Positions 35,943 to 46,058 of a stretch of DNA of 64,000 nucleotides are shown here, one piece after another. Position numbers and translations under genes: made by a program. Numbering within the stretch: position 1 is the stretch's first letter; every line of letters begins with the position of its first letter. Origin of the DNA: Melampsora larici-populina 98AG31 (taxonomy: Eukaryota > Basidiomycota > Pucciniomycetes > Pucciniales > Melampsoraceae); the NCBI RefSeq assembly GCF_000204055.1, contig NW_006768794.1, positions 675,574 through 739,573 of the forward strand, given 5' to 3'. A model generated the notes under the pieces. It had not been told where the DNA came from. It saw nothing but the letters and a program-made list of their open reading frames with translations, and did no database searches.

Positions 35943-36319
35943 CAACGCCCGAACCAATCCAACACGATACAACTTTTCGGAGGGTTTCCATGTCGTATCG
36001 GCCAACCCATATATTCAGACCAATACCCGATACGATATGAGGACAAAAAAAAATCCAAAAATTCGGTCGGCCATATCGTGTCGCTGATCAAGCAATACGA
36101 GCCAATACCGTACTTAAAAATTGGTTGCAAGGCTTTTCAAGTAGGAAAAAGCCAAATCGCCTCCATCCTGTATCGCGTCGCCGATACCCGATATGAGAAA
36201 AGGGGACTTCTCATGTCGGGTTGGGTGAAGCAATATGGAGAAATCCGACTTTTGATGTCGGATTGGCGACACGATACCAATACGATACCGACTTTTGTGT
36301 CGGATTGGTTCGGGCGTTG
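35943..36319. mobile_element. Short hAT-type MITE, 377 bp
   Basis: Inverted ends CAACGCCCGAACCAATCC at 35943 and, reversed, at 36319. GGTCTGA is duplicated at 35936-35942 and 36320-36326. Non-coding, with CGATACGATA and GTCGGATTGG words repeated through its length. It splits the first exon of the Tnp2-related transposase between the LPSD and LSNSS parts. The same first six bases as the larger hAT element suggest the same superfamily. Confidence 0.8.
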
Positions 36320-36887
36320 GGTCTGATGGTAAATTGAAGATCTCAGAGTGATCTTTATTCCACAGATTGACAAGGATCTTTTGGCGCTCTTCAAAATCAT
36401 CTAAGTCTGATTCTTCGTTGGGACTGGCTATGATGGGAGCAGGTGTCACAGGTTCTGGAGTGAAATTGTGTTGAGGTTCTGGTGTCACATCGTGTTGAGG
36501 GGGTGGTGAAAGAGTTTTATGTCGTTTACGAGCACGAGGTTTCCGACGTTTGCGAGCACGGTCGGCTGTCCATCTTCCAAAGTTGTTGATGTGATTTTGA
36601 AGTTCACAATGCCTTCGAATGGACGCCATTTGCATTGTCCTGCTTGTAGGACAAGCAAGACAAAAATAAAGAATTGAATCAAGTGGACCGGTGAGCACCT
36701 CGACAAAGCCTGGACGCGAGAGGAAGAGGACCTGAATAAGCTTGGAGGTGTCTTTGAACAAGCTTTGAAAATGTGCTAACATTCTGGTACGTCGGCGGGA
36801 AGGACCATTTTTGACTGAGATCGTTTTGGCAAGAAGGGGATTGACGAAAAGTGATGTGGTGATCAGATCAACTTCAAGGCTCAGCAT

Positions 36888-38741
36888 TTCATCACTTGAA
36901 GCTCTGGTGCTGTAGGATGATTTTTTAAATTTTATTTTTCATTATCATTTATTTTTATTATGCTCATTGGCAGAATCTCATCCAGTTCATATCAAGGCTC
37001 AGCAAGCAAAAAACCAACTTGCACTCAATACTCAGGCTCACATGAAATAAAATTGGATTTCTCAATCCAGATATTTTATTCACATTCACTATATCTTTAA
37101 AAAGAAAAATGTCATCAAATTGAGCTCGCATATCTATGATCAAGTTTGATTTATTCATTTTCTCATTTTTTTTTTAATCATATAACATTACTCCAACTAA
37201 AACTAAATTACATAAAATGAATTTTATATTTACAAAACTAAAATCAAGATCAAAGATAGAGTAACATTTGAGGTTGAATGACTAAACAGAAGGTTTGATT
37301 TTGGGGTATAAACCTACAATGAACAAAGGATATGATATCAGCATAAGGTATTCATCAATTAAATACATAGAAAAACAATAAAGACTTACTTTTCAGATCA
37401 AGATGATCAAGGCTTGATGGTTCAAAATCGAAATTCAAACCTGAGAAGATCAATAAGAGCAGTTGATGATGTCAGTTTCAGTAGTTCATCAGAATAGAAG
37501 AAAAGATCTTACACATATAATGAAGAGTCAGAATCGAAATCTAAAATACAAGTAAAGATGAGATAGTTGAGAAAGAAAGAATAGATGATGTCAGAGAGGA
37601 AGGAAGTAATTCAAAAGAAGAAAATCGAAATTGAACTTACTTGAAAGATCCAAAATCGAAATTGGATGGATTGATCAATTTAAAACACAGTCCAGAAATC
37701 GAATCCTAAATGAATAAAACCAAGATGATGTTAATGAGATCTGAATGAGAAAGGGAGAGTGGAGAAGAGGAAAGTGGGGAAAGATTAAAAGAAAAACTTA
37801 CCATGATGTGATCTGGGAAAGGAGGGGAAGATAACGAGTGCGATCGGAGGAAATCTTAAATAGATCGGTTGGGGCAAATGGTGCGAAAGCAGCGGTTGAA
37901 GAGGAGGCTGTGATTATAAAAGGAGGGGGTTTCTTGCGAAATCGAGGAGGAGGGATCCGATCATCCTATCAGATATGTTTTGATTTGATCATCGTGTTCG
38001 TGTGTGTGTTCTGTTTTGTGATCGAGTTCCAGTGATCAATTTAAAAGGTCTTGAAGAGTTTCTTTTTTCAATCTCGAGTGTCTTGTGTGTGTTATTAAGA
38101 TCAGATAAAGTGTCTTGAAGAGTTTTATTGAGTTTAAATAAGGCTATTGAGAGTCTTGAGAGTGATCTATTGTGTTCTTGAAACTTGCTGAGTCCAGAGC
38201 GTTAGTGTTATTGATATTGAAGTCTTGATCGGTTGCTGAGCTGGTGTGAAGACGTTGGTCTTTATTTTTATTATTATTTTTTTTATTTTGTGTTATCTGT
38301 GTCACTGTTTGTGAAAGCTCAAACAACTCGGGGCCAACCCTGAGCACCGGTTCGAATCCCATCCTTTCAACAAATTCGCCAATTTTGAAAAATCCCTTTC
38401 TGGAAATTCGACTTCGTCAATTATTCGAAACAATTATAAATTGTTAAATTTGGGGTCCGAGTACCAAATTTCTGGAAAATCCCCGCCGCCGACAAAACCA
38501 TCTCCCCCCTCTCCAATTGTAAAAGTACACTACGGACTCAAAATCCGAAAGTAGTGAAAAATCGAAATTTGCATAACTCCGGCTATAGACGTTGTGTAGG
38601 CGTGTACTGTACATCGCCAGACTCCGCCAGACCTTGCGCATCCATCTACGGGATAAACAAAGTTTGACGGGAAAAATTCGTGAAGATAGAAAATTGTTAG
38701 ATTGCTCTGGTTCTTTTCGAACTGCAACAAAAGGTTGAGGG
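36888..38741. other. Right-hand non-coding part of the Tnp2-related element
   Basis: About 1.85 kb upstream of the transposase gene. Several A-rich stretches with repeated words such as TCGAAATTGGATGG and AAAATCGAAAT (37420-37700). Only short frames. A GGTTCGAATCCC word at about 38350 resembles a tRNA T-loop, but no cloverleaf can be drawn. Confidence 0.45.
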
Positions 38742-38872
38742 NNNNNNNNNNNNNNNNNNNNNNNNNNNNNNNNNNNNNNNNNNNNNNNNNNNNNNNNNNN
38801 NNNNNNNNNNNNNNNNNNNNNNNNNNNNNNNNNNNNNNNNNNNNNNNNNNNNNNNNNNNNNNNNNNNNNNNN
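38742..38872. other. Assembly gap, 131 N
   Basis: Run of undetermined bases inside the Tnp2-related element. Sequence on both sides belongs to the same element as far as can be judged. Confidence 1.
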
Positions 38873-39210
38873 AAAGATGGTTGATTGTCCTTTGATCAGA
38901 GGGTAAGATGCACACTTCCTCTGATCAGGGGTAAAACCGGCAAGCAACCAGGTACAATCCATCAGGACATGAACCAGGGATGAACTGGTGAGACTCATCA
39001 CAGCTGTTGGATGGGTTGGTATGGTCGCAGTTTATTAACCGTGATGAAGTGGTTGATCATCTGTATTTCATCAACACATCACAAACTGCAATTGACCCGT
39101 GACAAACCGGGATCCGGGGCCAACCTTTTTCAGGTATTTCTCCTGCTACACTCGTGATTTTTATAACCCTCTCAGACCTGTTTTTTAACAAAAAGGGGGT
39201 TCGTGGTGTA

Positions 39211-42200
39211 GAATCTCCTCCATCTCACGAAGATATTTGGCTACCTCAACCTGCTACTCGCCTACCTCGACCTCACGAAGAAACTCGTCAAACTCAGCAA
39301 GAAACACTTCATGCTCATCAAGGATCTCAACAAGCTCACAAACATCCTGAACAACCTCACAAAGCGGCTCATGAGGGTCTCAAAGGTGCACCTCAATCTC
39401 ACAAAAAGCCACCACCTCGTCCTCACGAAGAGACTTGTCATCATCACCTTCCGCAGACGTTCTGCACTGATGCTGAGCCTGCGTTGTATAATGCATTAGC
39501 GAAAGTGTTCCCTAGCGCATGCCATATACTATGTATATGGCACATCAACCATAATATCGCGAAAAGGTGTAAGAAAAAATTCAAAAAACCCGAATGGACC
39601 CAGTTCTTGAAAATTTGGAACCGTTTCATACAAAGCACAACCACCGAGGAGTACGATGAAAATCTCAAAGCTGTCACTACTTTGGTCAACAACACGATAT
39701 TTTCGATTACCTTGAGAAGACTTGGCTTCAACGAACCCACAAGTTCGTTGCTTTATTCACATCTCAAACCCCCCACTTTGGCAATTCATCCACCTCTCGA
39801 GTCGAGGGAGCTCATCACCGCCTCAAAAACTTCTTAGACGGTAGCAACAACAATTTTATCACATGTTTCAAGGCCTTTAAGCGGGCTGCAGAGGCTGAGT
39901 ATAGGGAGATTACTATTTTAACTGGCATCGAGAGCCAAAAGACTTTGGTAGGATTACCCGCTTGCTTTCAAGAGATGAATGGTGTAATATCACATTATGC
40001 TCTCAACAAAATCAAAGGACAGTATGATATGATGAAGGACTCTTTCGACAGGAAGTGTACTGCGACGTTCCGTGGAGCTTGGGGATTACCATGCGCTCAC
40101 GAGCTTGCGCACGCGACGATGGCCAATACGCCTTACCTATCACCAAACCTGGTCCACCAGCAATGGCACTTAACCCTTGTTGCCCGGCCGGAATCTTATG
40201 AAGCGCTTCAGAAGTCCTTTCGATCAAAGTTTGACCAATTGATCAATCTGCCGGAGCACACTCTCCGCAAGATTTACGAAGAGCTGGCCAAACTCGAAAC
40301 CGGCCGATATTCCCTCATGCCAATTGAAGCGCCTCAAGTCAAAGTGAACAATCGTGGTCGGCCTCGTGATAAGCGCCCTGGTTCACAAACACAAAAGCAA
40401 GGCCGATGGAAATCGGATATGGAGTTGGAGGACGAAGAAGAGGAGAAGAGGGAGGCTAAAAGGGCTCGTGTGGCACATTGTAGCTCTTTTTCACAGCCTG
40501 GACACCGTAAAACTACTTGCCCTTTAAACCTGACTGCCGCAGAGCAGCGTTTGGATTTGGATGTCGAACACCATGATGACACACCTCTTCATTTATTTTC
40601 TCATACGAGTCCTCCCGCATCTGACCTTGTATCACCTCAAGTTACTCTTCCCAAAGCATCAACATCGAGTCAAATGTGAATTGCTCCAACTCAGAAACCT
40701 AACACTTCATCATCAAATCTGGCTCAACTTACTCAAACTGCCGCTATACAAGCCACCCCTTCCACTCAACTGTCAGTCTCTGTATCACAAAACCCTGCAA
40801 GTGCCCTAGATAAACCAAAAGGCCTTATGGGAGAAGCTATGCAACAACCTTCTCAACCCCCTAAGAAACGTGTTTACAAATGTAGCACATGCAAAACTGC
40901 AGGTCATCGTGCGAATATGTGTCCTTCAACACAAGCAGGTGACCTACCCGTGGGGGATGATGTGCAAAATCGAAGCCTGCAAGAATCGAAGCCAACTGCC
41001 TCAGTCTCTCAAGTTACAAATATTTCACCCAGGCCTGCCGGTAGCCATCATTCTGAAGATGAGGAAGCTATCTTCCTGAACTCCAGCGGATCCAGCTCCG
41101 AAACCGATGACGATGCAGAAGAAGACTTATGCCCTTTTTGCGACGAACCCCTCCCATTGGCACCTTCGGAGAAACTGATGAATCTCCAAGCTACTCTACT
41201 TGCATTGCCTAACGCTCGCAAGCGGATGGACCACCCAAATGCGGTATCATTACCGGTGAGTCCTTTCTGGCGATTTTGTAGGTACCAAGCGTTTTTGCTG
41301 ATGACTCAACTCTGTAGTTTCCGCAAACTGCGAGCTTTTGCGAGCTTCATGAGGCCGAACGCGAGGTGATACCATCAGGTATCAGCAAAGGTTGGCCCAC
41401 AATAATCAACTTTGAAAAAATGGAACAGTTAGTCGCATTTGTACTTGATTTGATTCAAACACTGTGATTCTGACGGATGCTGTTTGCTTTAGGCGCATCC
41501 GAACGCATGCGGAATACCTTTTGAAGATCATTCATAAACAAACATCATCCACTTTTCTGCAGGAGGCCCTAGCTCAATTGAAACAAAAGGGACGGCACAT
41601 GTTCAGCTTGGCGGGTGAGTTTGATGGGTTTCAACTGGAGCAGCCTGGCTAGTGCGTAAATGACTGACTCATACATTTATTTGAAATGTAACACTAATAG
41701 ATGTCTCTTGCTATAGTTATGGCCAAGTCGGACATGAGGTGGTGGTCAAGACCGTATCATTGATGTTCTTGACCACCGCTACACTAGATGCCAGTAAAGC
41801 AGCACCTTTTCCGCCGGATTACTTCCTCCGGAGAGTGCTGGTCCCTGAAGTGTCAATGTTGCTCATTGCCGAAGATTTGGGCCTCTCCACGATGGACCCG
41901 AAAGTCAGAAATACCCTTGAAACAAGCCGAAGATTTGGAGCAGCTGTTTTCTCCACTGAAGACCAAGGCGTACAGAACAACAACCATCTTGAAGTGACTC
42001 CTTCTAGCCGCCGATGTGAGAAAAGCAAGCTTACTTCTGCTGGAGATCAGGCAATTTTGAAGCAAATCCCATCATTCATGGTTCCCTTCATCACATCTAT
42101 CTTCAATCCGCCGCCCCGTGGCAATTGTGGATATTTCGCTATTGCTGCGGTTGTGGGCGCCAATTCTTATTGTGAAGACTCGTATCTGGACGTTCGAGTT

Positions 42201-42354
42201 AGCTTACTAGCCGAGCTGACCTCACATGCTGATGATCATGAACACTTGATAAATACGGCGCCTTTGCGGACTCAATCTTCCAGGAAGACTCGAAATAATC
42301 AAAGTAGGCAATCATTTGCAGCAGAAGTAGTTCAAGACCTACTTGTTCGATTGG
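39211..42354 (+). pseudogene. MULE gene, central part: DDE end, SWIM, zinc knuckle, RTC4-like, OTU start
   Basis: Continues the frame left at 27359. A His/Glu/Gln-rich repetitive linker (PHEETRQ, SHKKPPPRPHEE) leads into TFCTDAEPALYNALAKVFP and HILCIWHINHNIAKRC, the second half of the MULE catalytic domain. A frameshift near 39700 switches frame; the following VEGAHHRLKNFL and the SWIM-type finger KCTATFRGAWGLPCAHEL are clear. After a single in-frame stop at 40677-40679 the same frame runs on through a zinc knuckle (YKCSTCKTAGHRANMCP). It then enters an RTC4-like region (LCPFCDEPLPL, TASFCELHEAE, with introns at about 41253-41317, 41427-41493 and 41652-41717). Finally it enters an OTU cysteine-protease core with the catalytic block RGNCGYFAIAAVVG near 42116. 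The CACTA MITE cuts it at 42354. Protein fusion is inferred from frame continuity. Confidence 0.75.
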
Positions 42355-43169
42355 CACTACACAAAATATAATATTTTCTGGGCAGAAAATTAAATTATTG
42401 ATACACAAAAATATTGAGAGGCCAGGAGAAGGGCAAAAAATAAATAAAAATATGCATCTTGTTTCCTGCGGTGAGAGCTTCACTCTCCATATTTTTCCAT
42501 ATTTTTACAGTCCGTATTGATAAGTGTACTAACAATAAGCCTTCATAATCATCCAATTACAACCTGTAACAAGCACTGAAATTTGGCTCATTAGTGTTAA
42601 GAGAAACTTTTGAGGTCTGATAGCAGCTATAACTTTGTCAAATCTGGATCAGAACACTCGATTTTAGTGCATTAGAAAGCTGAACTCTTCCTCTCAAACT
42701 TTCATAAGATTAAGAACTATGTAGCTAGTATTCCAATCATTCTATGGATCTGTATGTACAAATGTATAAAAATGATGATATCTTTTTTAGCAGACCAGCA
42801 TGCTGTGTGGTCCTATTACGAGCTATTTGGAGGACAATTCCAGCTTACCAATGCACCCAAAATCGAGCGTTTTGGACAGGAATTGAAAAAGTTATGAGTA
42901 TTTTCAGAAATCAAAAGTTTCTCTAAACACTAATGACCCAAATTTCAGTGCTTGTTACAGGTTGTAATTGGATGATTGTGAAGGTTTATTGTTAGTACAC
43001 TTATCAATATGGACTGTAAAAATTTGGAAAAATATGCAGAGTGAAGTTCTCAACGCAGGGAACAAGATGCATATTTTCATTCATTTTTTGCTCTCCTCCT
43101 GGCCTCTCAATATTTTTGTGTATCAATAATTTAATTTTCTGCCCAGAAAATATTATCTTTCTTGTAGTG
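42355..43169. mobile_element. CACTA MITE inserted in the OTU coding region, 815 bp
   Basis: Ends CACTACACAAAATATAAT at 42355 and inverted ...TTGTAGTG at 43169. TGG is duplicated on both sides (42352-42354 and 43170-43172). The arms are long inverted repeats, about 42355-42605 and 42920-43169, roughly 90 % alike, around an unrelated centre. It has no coding capacity. The end sequence (CACTACA, then AATATTTTC and GCAGAAAA) matches the ends of the 16.6-kb CACTA element at 187 and 16829, so that element's transposase may act on it. Its transcript would fold into a long hairpin. Confidence 0.9.
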
Positions 43170-43465
43170 TGGATCATTACAAAGAAGTATGTGGGGTTAA
43201 ATACTGGATGCAAATGCCGTATCTGGGTTACGTTATTGCAAGTGCCTATGATCGTCCAACAATAATACTGGATCCACAGGAATCAAACTGCTATACTTTT
43301 TTTCCTTATCGCACGCCGTCGAAGACGCAAGATCCGATTGTACTGGCGTTTGTAAATCAAGAGCATTTTGTCAGCTTGGGGTCCAAACCCCAGTTGCCAT
43401 TTCCAGAAGTGAATGGTAAGTATCGTAACACAACTATGATCGAATCCACTACGATACCTACTTGA
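43170..43465 (+). pseudogene. MULE gene, 3' part: end of OTU protease domain
   Basis: Directly after the MITE the coding sequence resumes with HYKEVCGVKYWMQMPYLG, then ASAYDRPTIIL and VNQEHFVSLG. The last contains the histidine expected at the end of an OTU catalytic core. A likely splice donor (GTAAGTATC) follows at about 43415, or the frame simply ends at 43465. Together with 42020-42354 it forms a full OTU domain apart from the insertion. Confidence 0.72.
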
Positions 43466-44116
43466 ATTGATCACTATCAAGATCAATTGGATACCTGGAT
43501 GATCAATCGGTCAACTTAGAAATCTAGTCTTTCATGTTTCATGCTCACTTTTTGTTCGGTGCTTTTGTGTTCTGACCACTTTTGGATGTGATGATGTGTT
43601 TTGACTTGACTGGTTTGCATGGACTTCTGAATTGTACACATGCTTTTTGTCTGTCGAACTTTGGTTCTTTGTCAATCTTGTTCTCACGTTCACGTACACG
43701 TATCTTGTTCTCACGTTTGCGTTGTTTTACTCACATGACACATCACATTTACTTATTCATGGGAAATGTACGGTTGTTTTTTCAATAAAGCGAGAGAAAG
43801 AAAACAAGACATTCTCCAACCTAGATAGAGAAAGTGACTGCAGAGCTAGAGCGAGCAAAAGGATGGGATTCTTTCTGATTCGTTCAGACCAAGCTCTTCT
43901 GGAGAAGGCATAATGTGGAATCGAATCCAATAGTCAGGGAGTGTGTGTTTTGAGTCTGACCCGAGCTTATGTGCTTGGGTCTGTAGTTCCTAGCACTTTG
44001 TGGGATCTTTGCTAGGAACACCTATGTGTATTCTATCCGTTCTACCAGTGTGTAGGGAGTCTAAGACCTAAATACAATGTCCAAATCTTTAAGTCCCTGT
44101 ACGTGGTGTGGGGGGG
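43466..44116. other. Spacer between OTU remnant and DIRS-like element
   Basis: No ORF of note. TTCTCACGTTC words repeat near 43680-43715. The left border of the retroelement is probably between about 43900 and 44110. Confidence 0.4.
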
Positions 44117-44180
44117 CCTCGTAGGGGGGTATGGGGGTAGGGTATCCTATGGTTACCCTACCATAATACCTCCTACGAGG
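44117..44180. repeat. 64-bp imperfect palindrome
   Basis: CCTCGTAGG...GGTAT and GGTAGGGTA at the left are mirrored by TACCCTACC, ATACC and CCTACGAGG at the right, with a few mismatches. It sits exactly where the reverse-transcriptase frame ends and may mark the truncated or terminal end of the retroelement. Confidence 0.75.
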
Positions 44181-45828
44181 TGAGAATGGCTACGGTCTCC
44201 GCCCACGCTATCGTGCGTCTCCCTGAGGACAAACCGATCGTTTGCCAGTTGTCTGATAGTCTGAACATTGCCCAATTCGTTCGTACTAGGACGCCTATTC
44301 CTGCGGACGAGGCCGCGTCGCCCACCCAGTTTACCTCAATCGGTTCTTGGTCTTGGATCAATGGCCTCGAGTCGAACTCCCTTAGGCATATTTGCCATTC
44401 CTCTAGATCTTCAACTACGTCCTCCAGTGCCCGTCTCAAAGCGTTAGTGTTTTTCCAGGAGTGTAGCCATCGGTAGATGGAGTTTAGGTAGGGGGACATG
44501 TGTGGCACAATATGGACGGTATGTACTAGCCTTCCCACAAAACTGTTGATGTGGGAGTATGACCATGTCGAGCCTGGTTGCAGGATTCTGTCGATTTGGT
44601 CTCGTCTCTCTTGTAGCTTTTCGTCCGGGAGTCTTACCGTGTGGTCGAAACCATTCCAGACAAACCCCAGATACCTCTGTTCCGGTCCAAACTCCCGGTT
44701 CTTCTTCGGGTTCGTTCGTACTCATAGCTTGTCACTAAGGTCTGTGATGTCTTTCAGTGACATCTTTTCCCCGGCTCTTTTGAGGATTAGGTTGTCGTCC
44801 ACCCATCGACAAATCTTTGCGAAGCCCAAGGTTTTCTGTACGATTACTTTCCATACGTCTGCCGGTGCCCCGAACACCCCGCAGCTTGCGACACCACCGA
44901 ATCCTACAGCCAGGTCGACCCATAGTCGTCCTTGGAAATCTCGTATGCACAGAAACCGACGTTGGCAAGGGTGGGCGAGAAGCTGACGGTAAGCTTTTTC
45001 CCAGTCCACCAGGGCCATCTCCCAGTCCCTGTGGTTGTTTTTGAAGAATGCCGCTACTACCGCGAAGTCGTCCCAACCCGTGGTGTAGTTGTTCTTGTCT
45101 ACGAATGAATTCACCGAAGGGATGTCTGGGTTGTTCACCGGGTAAGAGAGATCGCTTATCATGCGGATCGAGCCATCCCCGTTTTCGGAGCTGCCAAGTG
45201 GGTTGGACCTGAAGAATCCGAATCTCTCACGGAGTTCTTCGTGGGTGTATGGTCCGCTTATTCTTCCTGCCGCGACCTCCTTGGTCAGTGATTTCTCTAT
45301 TTGGCTTCTGGCCTTTTCCGCTGATCCATGATTCTCCGGTGTGTACCAGGGGAGGTGTGGGATGTCGTGTTGGGGTATGCCAAGGCAGAACCCGTTTTTG
45401 AAGCCGTCCGTGATATATGGTATGTCCTCTGCAAGGCCTACCTGGTTCATCATGGTCTCCCATACGCTAATATTCATCTCTGTTCTTATTGGAGCTGGCC
45501 AGGTGTTTTCGACTGGTACCGTGTAGATCTTCCTGAGACTCAGGGGCAAGGGTGTCTTGCGTTTCTTCGATGCCTCCCTCTCCGCGTTGGGGGGTGAGGG
45601 GTTCAGTCTCTCAGTTTCTGAGTCTGAGGTGTCTGTCAAATCAATTGTCACCGGTGCCTCCGGTGCTTCGGTTGCCGATGGTACCAACGGCTTGCGCACT
45701 TCTCTCACAAACACAACCTCCTCTGAGGTGACTGGTCTACCGGTGGGATCTGGGTAAAGACATGGGGGGGGGAGGGGGCCATTGGCGCGGATGGGACGTC
45801 GCAGAAGGTTTGTTCTGTGAGTTTTCAC
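44173..45828 (-). pseudogene. DIRS-like reverse transcriptase/RNase H, one in-frame stop
   Basis: A minus-strand frame of about 551 codons is broken by a single TGA at 44722-44724. The N-terminal 90 residues are linker. The reverse-transcriptase core shows FRSNPLGSSENGDGSIRMISDLS, a polymerase motif A with LVDWEKAYRQ, the GGVASCGVFGAPAD block, and the active site WVDDN. Thumb and RNase H follow (HTVHIVPHMSPYL, NWVGDAASSAGIGV, IAWAETVAI) and end abruptly. This organisation (RT with a D-x-A-x-S-like RNase H, separate Lys/Ser-rich Gag upstream, no aspartic protease) fits DIRS-like elements of basidiomycetes. The tyrosine recombinase expected downstream is absent. The assignment to DIRS rather than another RT class is moderate. 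Confidence 0.7.
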
Positions 45829-46058
45829 TTCTAGTACTTTTCATTTCATTTCATTATCTAGAATGTCCGTACCCAATTCAGCCATCAATGTTTCCCCGGA
45901 GCACCATTGGTTGGTGTTTTTCCCCCCATACCACGTGTCGTGGAGACAAGGGTGATGTAGCGGTACACGAGGAGTGAGTTTGGAGGTGGGGGCAGGTAGA
46001 GCAATTATTGCGTCAGGCGTCTATTCTGTCACTTTCACAGTTTAGCCAAGGGCACAGC

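Larger units (their letters stand above)
30983..36887 (-). pseudogene. Tnp2-related transposase gene interrupted by two hAT elements
   Basis: A spliced minus-strand gene read from about 36887 to 30983. The 5' part encodes a Cys/His unit (LACPTSRTMQMASIRRHC) and an acidic linker. Middle exons give LLGVKLPGYKALQNLHRKL (about 35690-35470) and a long block around 35367-34975. Core exons carry LVLYCDDLSGNISKRWNKH (about 34870-34760), then LADLGDSPMH-like sequence (33319-33110, actually LCHLGDSPMHAEV), a KGFDGHQDTPVEVLHVMLLG block (about 32800-32690), and WFNKPKFHMLTHL with ATESFESYNG (about 32290-32170). The C-terminus (31519-30983) has a Cys/His tail HNCHKSGC and a basic Lys-rich end. This is the pattern of a large basidiomycete transposase family related to Tnp2. 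Two hAT insertions sit in its exons, and further decay is likely. Confidence 0.72.
27360..39210 (-). mobile_element. Tnp2-related DNA transposon inserted in the MULE gene, 11.85 kb
   Basis: TACACCACGAACCCCC begins at 27360 and its exact inverse ends at 39210. If the true ends are CACCACGAACCCCC, a 2-bp TA duplication flanks them; otherwise the inverted repeat is 16 bp with no visible duplication. The sequences outside both ends are the two halves of the same MULE frame, including similar CTCACGAAGAT words, which fixes the insertion site. Inside are an accessory gene (27876-30438) and a transposase gene (30983-36887), both on the minus strand, the latter broken by two hAT insertions. A 131-bp assembly gap lies near the right end. 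I assign it to the CACTA/Tnp2-like superfamily from the transposase; the exact family is uncertain. Confidence 0.75.

Noticed and set aside
38290..38375. Possible tRNA gene (GGTTCGAATCCC T-loop-like word)
   Set aside because: The T-stem does not pair fully and no D-arm, anticodon arm or acceptor stem can be drawn around it.
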